Assembly: GCF_001666835.1 (NCBI RefSeq)
Contig: NZ_LZJF01000064.1
Coordinates: 62,001 to 126,000 of the forward strand
From: Mycobacterium sp. E3251
GTDB taxonomy: Bacteria; Actinomycetota; Actinomycetes; Mycobacteriales; Mycobacteriaceae
Direction: 5' to 3'
DNA: 64,000 nt
Numbering within the stretch: the stretch's first letter is position 1; every line of letters begins with the position of its first letter. Position numbers and translations under genes: made by a program. Positions 17,156 through 25,310 of this stretch are shown piece by piece. Below the pieces are notes generated by a model that saw only the letters and a list, made by a program, of their open reading frames with translations, had not been told where the DNA came from and did no database searches.

Positions 17156-18263
17156 AGTCCTAGCCGACGATCGCGCGCTGCGCTCGGGCCGCCGCCAGCG
17201 TGTGCTGGATCAGATGGCGGCGCACGACGTCGACGTCCTGGTCCTCGGCCGCCAAGCCAACGTCCGCTACGTCACCGGCGCGCCACAGTTGTGGGTCGCC
17301 GGGACCCGGCCTTTCGGCCCGGCGTGTGTGCTGGTGCGTGCGACGGGGTCGATCCATCTCCTCAGCACCTGGGACGAGGGCATCCCCGACGACATTCCGC
17401 ACGAGAACCTGTACGGCATCTCGTGGAACCCGATGAACACCATGTCGGCGCTGCAGCGCATCGACGGCGCAGCCACCGCCCGGCGGGTCGGAACCGACGC
17501 GATATCACCGACTTTCGCGCAACTGCTGCCCACGGCGTTTCCCAACGCGGAGCTCGTGGACGGCGAACTCGCGATGCGGGCCGCCCGGCGCATCAAGACA
17601 ACCGAAGAGGTGGTTGCGTTGCGGGAGGCGATCTCGGTCGCCGAATCGGGTTTGGCCGCCGCCGTTTCCGAACTACGGCCCGGGGTGACGGAGCAGGCGC
17701 TAGCCGGTGTCCTGCTGGAAGCGGTCGCGGCTGGCGGGGTGAGCACGCCGTCGAACCAGGATGTCGCGTGGGTGACGTCGCCCGATCATCCGTGGCGGCG
17801 GGCAAACGGTGCCGGCCGGGTCAATGACGGCGATCTGGTGGCCTTTTCGGCCGGTGTGCTGGCCGGCGGATACATCGGCGAGGTGGGGCGCACGTGGCCG
17901 GTGGGCGCCGTCGGCGGCGCGGCCACCTTGTATCGACGCTGGGACGGTCTCTGGGGCAGGTTGCTGGCCGCATGCCGCCCGGGCGCCCCCGCGAGCGAAT
18001 TGCTGGGCGCCTACCAGGCTGCCGGAGAGGCGCCACCTCCGATGCCGGTGGCCCGCGGGCTGGGCATGGGCTTTGACCCACCGGTGATCTCCACGCACCT
18101 GCCGGCGACCGCGGCAGGGGAACGGCTGGAGCCGGGCATGGTGCTGGCCGTGACGGGCTACGTCTGGGAACAGGGAATCGGTGCGATCTTCGGGCGCGAA
18201 GCCGTATTGATCACCGCCGAGGGCTCCGAGGTACTGACCACCAGTCCTGCTTGGCGCGAATAG
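17136..18263 (+). CDS. M24/creatinase-fold protein lacking the metal site
   Basis: 375 residues (an ATG at 17145 is an alternative start). It is clearly related to the gene before it, with matching GDxxxF, GRTW and PGMVL landmarks. Four of the five metal ligands are replaced: the first Asp by Ser (LVAFSAG), the second by Glu (IGEVGRTW), the His by Arg (ARGLGMG) and the first Glu by Thr (LAVTGYV). Only the last Glu (GREAV) remains. It may act as a non-metal enzyme like creatinase or as a structural partner of the active paralogue. The overlap of the two genes favours a complex (inference). Confidence 0.8.
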   Translation: MTRMATEVLADDRALRSGRRQRVLDQMAAHDVDVLVLGRQANVRYVTGAPQLWVAGTRPFGPACVLVRATGSIHLLSTWDEGIPDDIPHENLYGISWNPMNTMSALQRIDGAATARRVGTDAISPTFAQLLPTAFPNAELVDGELAMRAARRIKTTEEVVALREAISVAESGLAAAVSELRPGVTEQALAGVLLEAVAAGGVSTPSNQDVAWVTSPDHPWRRANGAGRVNDGDLVAFSAGVLAGGYIGEVGRTWPVGAVGGAATLYRRWDGLWGRLLAACRPGAPASELLGAYQAAGEAPPPMPVARGLGMGFDPPVISTHLPATAAGERLEPGMVLAVTGYVWEQGIGAIFGREAVLITAEGSEVLTTSPAWRE

Positions 18264-18265
18264 CC

Positions 18266-19255
18266 ATGGCCGGCAAGCCTAAACCTTCGGCGGAGGAGAT
18301 CGTCAGGTACCACAAGGACGCTGAGACCCGCATCGCCACCATCACGTTCGACCGACCGGGCCAACTCAATGCGCCCACGATCGCCGCCAGGCTGCGCTAC
18401 GCCGACCTGTTACACCGCGCCTCCGTCGACGACGAGGTCAAGGTGCTGGTTGTCCGCGGGGCCGGTGACGATCTCGGCTCGGGCGCGGATCTGGTCGAGG
18501 AAATGGCGGCACAGAATTCCGCGGATCAGAAGGACCGGCTGGCCGAGTATCGGATCGGCGACGACGAAATCAGCTTTCCGCCTGAGGGTTCGTTTCGGCG
18601 GGGCGCCACCCTGGGCCAGTGGTACGCGAACCCGAACTCGGGGATAAGGGGCCTGCAGGACTTCAAGAAGATCAGCATCCTGGAGGCCAAGGGCTACTGC
18701 TACGGGTGGCATTTCTATCAAGCGGCCGACGCGGACCTGGTGATCTCCAGCGACGACGCGCTCTTCGGGCATCCGTCCTTCCGGTATTACGGCTGGGGAC
18801 CGCGAATGTGGTGGTGGGCGCAGACGATGGGAATCCGGAAATTCCAGGAAATGGTTTTCACCGGAAGGGCTTTCACCGCCGCGGAGATGTACGACTGCAA
18901 CTTCCTCAACAGCGTGGTTCCCAGGGAAGAGCTGGAAGGCGAGGTGCACAGGTATGCGCTGGCGTGCGCGCGCAATCGCCCCACCGACATGGTGTTCATG
19001 CAGAAGGTGTTCTTCGAGATCATGAAGCAGTTTCAGGGCGAGTACATGGGCAGCATGCTCAGCGGATTCTTCGAGTCGATGGGGGGTGCGGTCCGACCCG
19101 ACGGTGACGACTTCATGCTCGGCGAGGCCATCGATCGGGGTTTGGGCGCGGCGGTGAAAGACAACGACGACAAGTTCCCCCAGGAATGGCGCCTCAGCAA
19201 GAAAGGACGCAAGAGCGGGCGCGCCAAGGAGCCGAATCGAAAGCGGAAGCGGTAG
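18266..19255 (+). CDS. Enoyl-CoA hydratase/isomerase (crotonase) family protein
   Basis: 329 residues from the ATG at 18266; a TTG at 18251 is possible. Crotonase fold: ITFDRPGQLNAPT near the start, VVRGAGDDLGSGADL for the first oxyanion loop, and DLVISSDDALFGHPSFRYYGWGP for the second. It is longer than standard crotonases (about 260) because of an insertion before residue 120 and a basic tail rich in Lys/Arg. Family reactions include hydration, isomerisation and C-C hydrolysis of CoA esters. Its stop overlaps the GTG of the CoA-transferase gene, implying they work on the same CoA ester. Confidence 0.85.
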   Translation: MAGKPKPSAEEIVRYHKDAETRIATITFDRPGQLNAPTIAARLRYADLLHRASVDDEVKVLVVRGAGDDLGSGADLVEEMAAQNSADQKDRLAEYRIGDDEISFPPEGSFRRGATLGQWYANPNSGIRGLQDFKKISILEAKGYCYGWHFYQAADADLVISSDDALFGHPSFRYYGWGPRMWWWAQTMGIRKFQEMVFTGRAFTAAEMYDCNFLNSVVPREELEGEVHRYALACARNRPTDMVFMQKVFFEIMKQFQGEYMGSMLSGFFESMGGAVRPDGDDFMLGEAIDRGLGAAVKDNDDKFPQEWRLSKKGRKSGRAKEPNRKRKR

Positions 19256-21672
19256 TGGCGGAGTCCACCATCGAACCACCGCTGGCCGGCTATACCGTGG
19301 TCGAGCTATCCACCGGAATCGCGGGCGCCTACTGCACCAAGTTGCTGGCAGACGGTGGAGCGGACGTCGTCAAAGTCGAGCCGCCCGGAGGTGATCCACT
19401 GCGTTCCTGGTCCGCCTCTGGTGCCGTCATACCGCCCGGCGGCGACGGGGCGTTGTTCAGCTTTCTGGCCGGGTCGAAGCGCAGCATCGTTGCGGATTCA
19501 CGGCTCGACGTCGACGTCGAGCTGGTCGACCGGTTGCTGGCGGCCGCGGATGCGGTGGTGTGGTCCGCCGGCTCAGAAGTCGCGCAGCGCCCCGAGTTCG
19601 CACCCGCGGCCATGCACCGCCGTCATCTGCACCTCACCGTCATGTCGATCACGCCGTTCGGACTGGAGGGGCCCTGGCGCGATAGGGCCGCCACCGAATT
19701 CACGTTGCAGGCTTGGTCTGGCGGGATCGTCGGCCTCGGTCGTGGCGAGTCGGACCGCGCACCGGTGTTTGTGGGAGGGCAAGTCGGCGAGTACCTGGCC
19801 GGGGCCTTCGCGAGCGCGGCCATGCTGGCATCACGCCATGGCAGCAGCGGTGATGGCCCGGGTGAAATTATCGACCTGTCGATGCTGGAAACGCAGATCC
19901 TTTCCCTCACTTACTATCCCGTCACCTATTTCGAGATGCTCGGGCGGCCGTGGCGGGACGCGCGCCGCGTCACCGTACCGGGTGTGGCGTGCGCCAAGGA
20001 CGGACTGGTGGACGTAGGCTGCGGAACCGCGCAGCAGTGGTTCGACTTGTGCGCGATGGTCGGTCACCCCGAATGGATCGACGAGGACTCAGCGCTGACG
20101 ATCACCGAGCAGGCCACCCTCAACGCCGACGAAATCTATGCCTGGTTCGAGAGCAACACCGTCGACGAGATACGGGAACTCGCAACCGCCTTCCGGATCC
20201 CCAACGCCCCGGTTGCCAACGGTGCCAACATCGCATCCCTCGACCAGTTCCGCGAGCGCGGATCGTTCGTTGAGAACCCGGGCGGCCGGTTCCAGCAGCC
20301 GAGCCATCCCTACCGGATGACGCCCGCGCTGCTTCGCCGGCCGCAACCGGCGCCGCGGCTCAGCGAACACACGGCGCAGTACCGGACCGCTGACCTGACA
20401 CCCCGCCCCCTGCCCTCTGGGGATGGGAGCCAACTGCCCCTGAGTGGGATTCGTGTGCTGGACATGACGACGTTCTGGGCCGGCCCCTGTTGCACCCACC
20501 TTCTGGCGATGCTGGGGGCGGAAGTCATCCATGTGGAATCAACACGCCGTCCGGACGGGACCCGGCTGATCGCGGGCGTGCCCGTCACCGAGAACCAGTG
20601 GTGGGAGAAGTCGCCGATATTCGCGGCGCTGAACACCAACAAGAAGGGCCTCACGCTGGACCTGCAAAGCCCGCGCGGCCGGGATCTCCTGCGCCGGCTC
20701 ATCGCGACCTGCGACGTGGTCGTGGAAAATTTCACGCCACGGGTGCTCGACCAGATGGGCCTGGATTTCACCGCGGTCCAGTCGATCAAGCCCGACGTCG
20801 TCATGGTGCGGATGCCAGGCTTCGGGCTTGAGGGCCCATGGCGCGACAACCCGGCATTCGCGTATGTCATCGAGGCCGCATCCGGATTGACGTGGCTGAC
20901 CGGATACGCCGACCGCACACCGTATGACCCGTACTCGATCGGTGACCCGAACGCGGGCGTGCATGCGGTGAATGCGGTGTTGCTGGCGCTGGAACACCGG
21001 CGCCGCAGCGGCAAAGGTGTGTTCGTCGAGGCGGCAATGGTGGATGCCGCGCTCAGTATCGCCGCCGAGCAGGTCATCGAATACTCTGCGTACGGGGCGT
21101 TGCTGGAACGCGCGGGCAACCGGGGACCGACGGCGGTACCGCAAAACCTCTACCGCAGCAACGACATCGACGAGTTCGGCCGGCTCGACAGCTGGGTCGC
21201 GATCGCGGTGAGCACCGACCAGCAGTGGAAGGGCTTGTGCGCCGCGATCGGGTCGCCCTCGTGGGCAAGGGATCCCAAGCTGGCCACCGCGCGGGGCCGG
21301 AAAGAGCATGAGGACGCTATCGACGAACGGTTGGCCGCGTGGTGTGCGGGACGCGGTCGCGACGAGATCGTCGCCACTCTTTGGGGCGCCGGGGTCCCGG
21401 TCGCCAAGGTCATGCAACCGCACCGCCAAACGGAACTGGAGCAGCTGACGTTTCGCGGCTTCTTCGAGGAAGTCGACCACCCGGTGAACGGCCCGGCTAG
21501 GCTCAGCACCGTGCCGATGAGGCTGTCCGCAGGGCCGTCGAATTTCCACACCCAGCACGCGCCGCTGCTGGGGCAGCACAACCATGAATTGCTGGCCGAG
21601 CTGGGGTTGAGCGGCTCGGAAATCGCCGCCCTGGAAGCCGACGGCGTTATCGGCTGCACACCGGCGATGTGA
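19255..21672 (+). CDS. Tandem (double-domain) class III CoA transferase
   Basis: 805 residues from the GTG at 19255, which overlaps the preceding TAG. Two complete CaiB/BaiF-type domains are fused: the first begins PLAGYTVVELSTGIAGAYCTKLLADGG and the second, near residue 400, IRVLDMTTFWAGPCCTHLLAMLG. Standard enzymes are about 400 residues and form interlocked dimers, so this is a covalent pseudo-dimer. The catalytic Asp position (as in formyl-CoA transferase) is Glu212 in domain 1 (LSMLET) but Asp597 in domain 2 (AAMVDA). Probably only one half is catalytic. Role: moving CoA to the operon's carboxylic acid substrate. Confidence 0.9.
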   Translation: MAESTIEPPLAGYTVVELSTGIAGAYCTKLLADGGADVVKVEPPGGDPLRSWSASGAVIPPGGDGALFSFLAGSKRSIVADSRLDVDVELVDRLLAAADAVVWSAGSEVAQRPEFAPAAMHRRHLHLTVMSITPFGLEGPWRDRAATEFTLQAWSGGIVGLGRGESDRAPVFVGGQVGEYLAGAFASAAMLASRHGSSGDGPGEIIDLSMLETQILSLTYYPVTYFEMLGRPWRDARRVTVPGVACAKDGLVDVGCGTAQQWFDLCAMVGHPEWIDEDSALTITEQATLNADEIYAWFESNTVDEIRELATAFRIPNAPVANGANIASLDQFRERGSFVENPGGRFQQPSHPYRMTPALLRRPQPAPRLSEHTAQYRTADLTPRPLPSGDGSQLPLSGIRVLDMTTFWAGPCCTHLLAMLGAEVIHVESTRRPDGTRLIAGVPVTENQWWEKSPIFAALNTNKKGLTLDLQSPRGRDLLRRLIATCDVVVENFTPRVLDQMGLDFTAVQSIKPDVVMVRMPGFGLEGPWRDNPAFAYVIEAASGLTWLTGYADRTPYDPYSIGDPNAGVHAVNAVLLALEHRRRSGKGVFVEAAMVDAALSIAAEQVIEYSAYGALLERAGNRGPTAVPQNLYRSNDIDEFGRLDSWVAIAVSTDQQWKGLCAAIGSPSWARDPKLATARGRKEHEDAIDERLAAWCAGRGRDEIVATLWGAGVPVAKVMQPHRQTELEQLTFRGFFEEVDHPVNGPARLSTVPMRLSAGPSNFHTQHAPLLGQHNHELLAELGLSGSEIAALEADGVIGCTPAM

Positions 21673-21678
21673 CCGACG

Positions 21679-22488
21679 ATGGCAATCGATCCCTCGGACA
21701 TCATGCTCACCGGCCGGGTGGCGGTGGTCACCGGCGGGGGAGCGGGCATCGGTCGTGGTGTCGCGGCCGGTCTCACCGCGTTCGGTGCGACAGTGGCGAT
21801 CTGGGAGCGTGACCCGCAAACCTGTTCTCAGGCTGCGGAATCCATTGGCGCACTGGGCATCGTGACCGATGTCCGGGACAGCGGCCAGGTGGACGACGCG
21901 CTGCAGCGCACGAATGCCGAACTCGGCACGCCGACGATCCTGGTCAACAACGCCGGAGGGGTGTTTTCGTCGCCCCTGTTGGAAACCAGTGAGAACGGTT
22001 GGGATGCCCTTTACCGGGCCAACCTGCGTCACGTGCTGCTGTGCACCCAGCGCATCGCGAGGCAGCTGGTCGCAGCCGGCATCGGGGGCAGCGTCATCTC
22101 GGTGACATCGATCGAGGGGGTGCGCGCCGCGCCGGGCTACGCCGCGTACGCGGCGGCCAAGGCGGGCGTCATCAACTACACCCAGACCGCCGCGCTGGAA
22201 CTCGCGCCGCACGGTATCCGGGTCAACGCGATCGCACCCGATATCACGCTCACCGAGGGGCTGGCACAGCTCGGCGGCGAGACGGCGCTGACCCGAGTCG
22301 GAGACGTGGTTCCGCTGGGGCGCCCGGGTCACGTCGACGAAATCGCCGGCGTCGCGGTCTTTCTCGCATCCAACATGTCGGCGTACCTGACCGGGCAGAC
22401 TTTGCACGTCGACGGGGGCACCCACGCGGCGAGCGGTTGGTATCACGACCCGAAAACAGGCGAGTACCGCCTCGGCCCGTCCGCCTAG
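21679..22488 (+). CDS. SDR family oxidoreductase
   Basis: 269 residues, ATG 6 nt after the CoA-transferase stop. TGGGAGIGRG, NNAGG, SVTSIEG and YAAYAAAKAG (YxxxK) identify a classical FabG-like SDR; the C-terminus GQTLHVDGGTHAASGW is typical. It is the last gene of the TetR-led operon. Its stop shares a CTAG tetranucleotide with the stop of the convergent SDR gene, so the two genes meet with no spacer. Likely a 3-hydroxyacyl-CoA or ring-alcohol dehydrogenase. Confidence 0.88.
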   Translation: MAIDPSDIMLTGRVAVVTGGGAGIGRGVAAGLTAFGATVAIWERDPQTCSQAAESIGALGIVTDVRDSGQVDDALQRTNAELGTPTILVNNAGGVFSSPLLETSENGWDALYRANLRHVLLCTQRIARQLVAAGIGGSVISVTSIEGVRAAPGYAAYAAAKAGVINYTQTAALELAPHGIRVNAIAPDITLTEGLAQLGGETALTRVGDVVPLGRPGHVDEIAGVAVFLASNMSAYLTGQTLHVDGGTHAASGWYHDPKTGEYRLGPSA

Positions 22489-23324
22489 TGGCTCCACCCC
22501 TCGGCGGCCTGGTCTGAGAAGGTGCGGTCGATGCGTTCGAACCTGCGACGGATCGACGCGCGGGCGGCCTCGTGCGGCAGCACGTACAGGCGATTGGCCA
22601 GGATCGCGTCCGCCGTCAACCGGGCGACATCTGCCACGCGTACGCCCTCGTCCTGCGTCGGTAGCGTTCCGTCCGCCGCCTTCGGCGAAGACGACAGCCC
22701 GTAGTCCGCACCGCGGATCCGTTCCGAGTTGGAGACCAGCTTGGTCTCAACCACCATCGGGCACAGCACCGAAACGCCGATGCCGTTGTCTTTCACCTCG
22801 CGGGCGAGCGTCTCGGCCAGGCCGACCACACCGTATTTGGCGACACCGTAGGTACCGAGGCCGGCGTTGGGAACGAGGCCGGCGAAGGACGCCGTGAACG
22901 CGAAGTGTCCGCCCGTGCCCTGTTCGAGCAGCCTCGGCAGGAACGCCTCGACGGCGTGGATGTTGCCCCACAGGTCGATATCGATGACCCAGCGCCAGTC
23001 CTCGTGCGTCATCTGTGCGATCGGGCCGGCGACCACTATGCCGGCGTTGCTGAAGACGACGTCGACGCGGCCAAGCAGGCGGAAAGACTCCTTCGCGAGG
23101 TGAACCATTTCGTGGAGATGCCGTACGTCGCACACCACGCCATGCGCGTCGAATCCCCCTGCGCGCAGATGGTTTACCGCCTGCTCCAGGCCCGGCTGAT
23201 CGACGTCGGAGAGCACCACGCGGGCGCCCCGGCGGGCGAATTCGGTGGCCGTGGCCAAGCCGATGCCACTCGCACCGCCCGTGACGACCGCTCCACGACC
23301 TTCAAATCCGGCAATTCCGTTCAC
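22485..23324 (-). CDS. SDR family oxidoreductase
   Basis: 279 residues from a GTG at 23324 (VNGIAGFEGRGAVV); the frame stays open to an ATG at 23357 that overlaps the upstream gene. TGGASGIG, SNAG and YGVAKYG are the SDR signatures. The C-terminal 50 residues form a longer helical tail (LPHEAARASIRRRFERID), as in the mycobacterial SDRs that act on large hydrophobic substrates. It lies 10 nt after the stop of the mycofactocin-type SDR, so both form one operon downstream of the palindrome at 24342. Confidence 0.85.
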   Translation of the reverse strand: MNGIAGFEGRGAVVTGGASGIGLATATEFARRGARVVLSDVDQPGLEQAVNHLRAGGFDAHGVVCDVRHLHEMVHLAKESFRLLGRVDVVFSNAGIVVAGPIAQMTHEDWRWVIDIDLWGNIHAVEAFLPRLLEQGTGGHFAFTASFAGLVPNAGLGTYGVAKYGVVGLAETLAREVKDNGIGVSVLCPMVVETKLVSNSERIRGADYGLSSSPKAADGTLPTQDEGVRVADVARLTADAILANRLYVLPHEAARASIRRRFERIDRTFSDQAAEGWSH

Positions 23325-23334
23325 AGACCGGATG

Positions 23335-24183
23335 CTACTTAAGGCAGCTACCCGCATCGATGGGCAGGGTCACGCCGGTGATGTAGCGGGATTCGTCGGA
23401 GGCGAAGAACAGCACCGCATTGCTGACGTCGATCGGCTCCACCCACGGAATCGGCATGGTGTGGAACAGCTGGCAGATCGGCGCCATGTCGTCGGGACCG
23501 GGGTTTTCCAGGTCCGGTCGGAACATCTTGAAAGTGCCCTCGTTGTGCAGCATCGGCGTCTTGACATGGGTCGGGTGAACCGAGTTGACCCGAATCATGT
23601 GCTGCCCCAACTCAACCCCGAAGGCGCGCATCAACCCGACGACACCGTGTTTGGCGGCGACATAGTGACCGGTGTGAGGGTAGGCCTTCAGGCCGCCGAC
23701 CGAGCTGGTCAGGATGATGGAACCGCCGCGGCCGCCCGACAGGAGGTGCGGCACACCGGCTTTCACGGTTTTCCATACGCCCGCCAGGTTGATGTCGATC
23801 ATCTCGGTCCAGTCTTGTTCGCTGGTTTTGTCCAGAGTGTCGCCGCCGTTGCCGATCCCGGCATTCGCCACGATGATGTCGAGCCGGCCGAGTTGCTCGA
23901 CGCCGCCGTCCAGGGCGGCTTTCAGCGCCTCGTAGTCGCGCACGTCGACCTCGGCGGTGACGATCCTGCGGTTGTGCCCCTTGACCAGGTCGGCCGTCTC
24001 CGCGAGATCCTCGGGCGTGGAGGCCGGGATCGCGGTGTCGGTCACGCCCTCGCGGATGGGCTTGCAGATGTCGATGGCGATGATGTCGGCACCCTCTTGG
24101 GCCAACCGCACCGCATGGCTGCGGCCCTGACCGCGCGCCGCCCCGGTGACGAAAGCGACTTTGCCCTCAACACGTCCGGTCAT
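23335..24183 (-). CDS. Mycofactocin-coupled-type SDR oxidoreductase
   Basis: 282 residues. The opening GKVAFVTGAARGQGRSHAVRLAQ and the long segment after DIC (KPIREG...) mark the SDR subfamily that co-occurs with mycofactocin. Its NAD is bound non-exchangeably and electrons are thought to leave through the redox peptide cofactor. YVAAK is the catalytic motif, with Ser in LTSSVGG. The C-terminal IPWVEPIDVSNAVLFFASDESRYITG is also characteristic. Substrates of relatives are alcohols, including terpenoid alcohols such as carveol. It heads a two-SDR operon; the palindrome at 24342-24356 lies 159 bp upstream. Confidence 0.9.
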   Translation of the reverse strand: MTGRVEGKVAFVTGAARGQGRSHAVRLAQEGADIIAIDICKPIREGVTDTAIPASTPEDLAETADLVKGHNRRIVTAEVDVRDYEALKAALDGGVEQLGRLDIIVANAGIGNGGDTLDKTSEQDWTEMIDINLAGVWKTVKAGVPHLLSGGRGGSIILTSSVGGLKAYPHTGHYVAAKHGVVGLMRAFGVELGQHMIRVNSVHPTHVKTPMLHNEGTFKMFRPDLENPGPDDMAPICQLFHTMPIPWVEPIDVSNAVLFFASDESRYITGVTLPIDAGSCLK

Positions 24184-24276
24184 GGCTACCTCAACTCCTG
24201 ACTAGTGATCGCCTGCCTCAGCGCGAAACGTCCGTTACCGCGTCACCGGCCTGCGCACGTCGCCGCCTCTGCACTC

Positions 24277-24301
24277 TGACACCACCCACTCTTGAGTGTC
24301 A
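24277..24301. promoter_or_regulatory. Minor inverted repeat TGACAC-N13-GTGTCA
   Basis: Six-base arms at 24277-24282 and 24296-24301 lie between the GAGAAT palindrome and the SDR start at 24183. It may be a second operator for the same promoter. The arms are short, so chance is possible. Confidence 0.35.
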
Positions 24302-24341
24302 ACGGCGAATCCATTTTCGCTATTTGTCATTCTAAATATTA

Positions 24342-24356
24342 GAGAATCTGATTCTC
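24342..24356. promoter_or_regulatory. GAGAAT-N3-ATTCTC palindrome, site A (perfect)
   Basis: GAGAAT CTG ATTCTC, perfect six-base arms, in the 234-bp AT-rich gap upstream of the two-SDR operon (start 24183) and just past the TetR gene end. One of four perfect copies in this window, all intergenic. Proposed operator of the TetR protein encoded at 24418. Confidence 0.85.
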
Positions 24357-24417
24357 ATCAGCAAATGACGTGCGGTATTTGATCAGGTCAGGGATGGCGC
24401 CGGCCGCGGGGTTCGCG

Positions 24418-25155
24418 CTAGCCGACGAAGCCGCGTGAGCAGAAATCCCATACCTCTTCGCTGGTAATGGGATGGACGGTCGCGTCATCCGAGCCGCCGC
24501 TGGATTGTGCGATGAACATCACGGTCTGCATGGTCATCGCGGCCATCCGCTTCGCATTGACGCCCGTGCGCAATTCACCGGCGTCATAGGCCGCTTCCAT
24601 CAATTCGGTGAGCAAAGCCAAAAGGGGGGCGTGCGCAACCTTGACCTCGGCGGGATGCGTGACCAGCAACCGCGGCGCGAAGTCGGTGAACAGCGGCCGC
24701 TTGGCAGTCGGATCCGGGCGGGAGGCCTCGTACAGGAGTTGCACGGCGACCTTCAGCCGCTCCAGCGGATCGGTCTGGCTTTCGGTTGCGGCGCGAATCT
24801 GGTCGGCGGACCGGCTCAAGGCGTCTTCGAACAACGCCAACAACAACTCGTGCTTGCCGTCGAACTGCAGGTAGAAGCTGCGTAGCGACTGGCGGGAGCG
24901 GTCGACGACCTCCTGCACGGTAAAGTCCGTGGAGCCCTTCTCGATGATGATGGCCTGCGCCGCGTCGAGGAAGCGCTGAACACGTTGCGCCGCTCGCAAT
25001 TTCGCCGTCTTGATCGACCTCTCGACGGCGCGCTGCTTCCAGGCGGGCTCTTCGCTTGGGCTGGTCACGGCCGGCTCAGCCGATTGCCGCGAGGGGAGAA
25101 CATGATTGGACTGTACCGGAGAACGCCGTGACATCGCTGCGCTCGACCCCCTCAC
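24418..25155 (-). CDS. TetR-family regulator, candidate controller of the GAGAAT palindrome regulon
   Basis: 245 residues from GTG; an ATG at 25134 is an alternative start. After a disordered basic leader of about 50 residues comes the TetR HTH: RFLDAAQAIIIEKG, FTVQEVVDRSRQSLRSFYLQFDGKHELL. The C-terminal domain (LLYEASRPDPTAKRPLFTDF) is an unassigned ligand pocket. A perfect GAGAAT-AGT-ATTCTC palindrome lies 36 bp upstream, within the promoter shared with a divergent acyl-CoA dehydrogenase. This is the usual layout of an autoregulated local repressor. Other copies lie before operons up to 35 kb away, so a cluster-wide role is proposed (inference). Confidence 0.88.
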   Translation of the reverse strand: MRGSSAAMSRRSPVQSNHVLPSRQSAEPAVTSPSEEPAWKQRAVERSIKTAKLRAAQRVQRFLDAAQAIIIEKGSTDFTVQEVVDRSRQSLRSFYLQFDGKHELLLALFEDALSRSADQIRAATESQTDPLERLKVAVQLLYEASRPDPTAKRPLFTDFAPRLLVTHPAEVKVAHAPLLALLTELMEAAYDAGELRTGVNAKRMAAMTMQTVMFIAQSSGGSDDATVHPITSEEVWDFCSRGFVG

Positions 25156-25180
25156 GGATCATGTGTCGGAGATTGTAACT

Positions 25181-25205
25181 TTCTCGTCACGAGAATAGTA
25201 TTCTC
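25181..25205. promoter_or_regulatory. Double palindrome, site B (TTCTCG-N3-CGAGAA overlapping GAGAAT-N3-ATTCTC)
   Basis: Two perfect palindromes share the GAGAA block: TTCTCG TCA CGAGAA at 25181-25195 and GAGAAT AGT ATTCTC at 25191-25205. They lie between the divergent TetR (25155) and acyl-CoA dehydrogenase (25311) starts. The centre contains -10-like hexamers on both strands (TAGTAT / TACTAT), so a bound dimer would block both promoters. Confidence 0.85.
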
Positions 25206-25310
25206 TTAGACGTGTGTATGGAAGCGTAAGTATAAGAGCGACCCGCGCGGTCGGCGGAAATCGTCATCTACCGACACCCGGCAGTGCTCACGACCGTTCC
25301 GGGGAGTCGC

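Noticed and set aside
20539..22497. Long - strand frame (652 codons) opposite the CoA-transferase and SDR genes
   Set aside because: It mirrors two clear + strand genes, has no family motif, and is an antisense artefact of high third-position GC.
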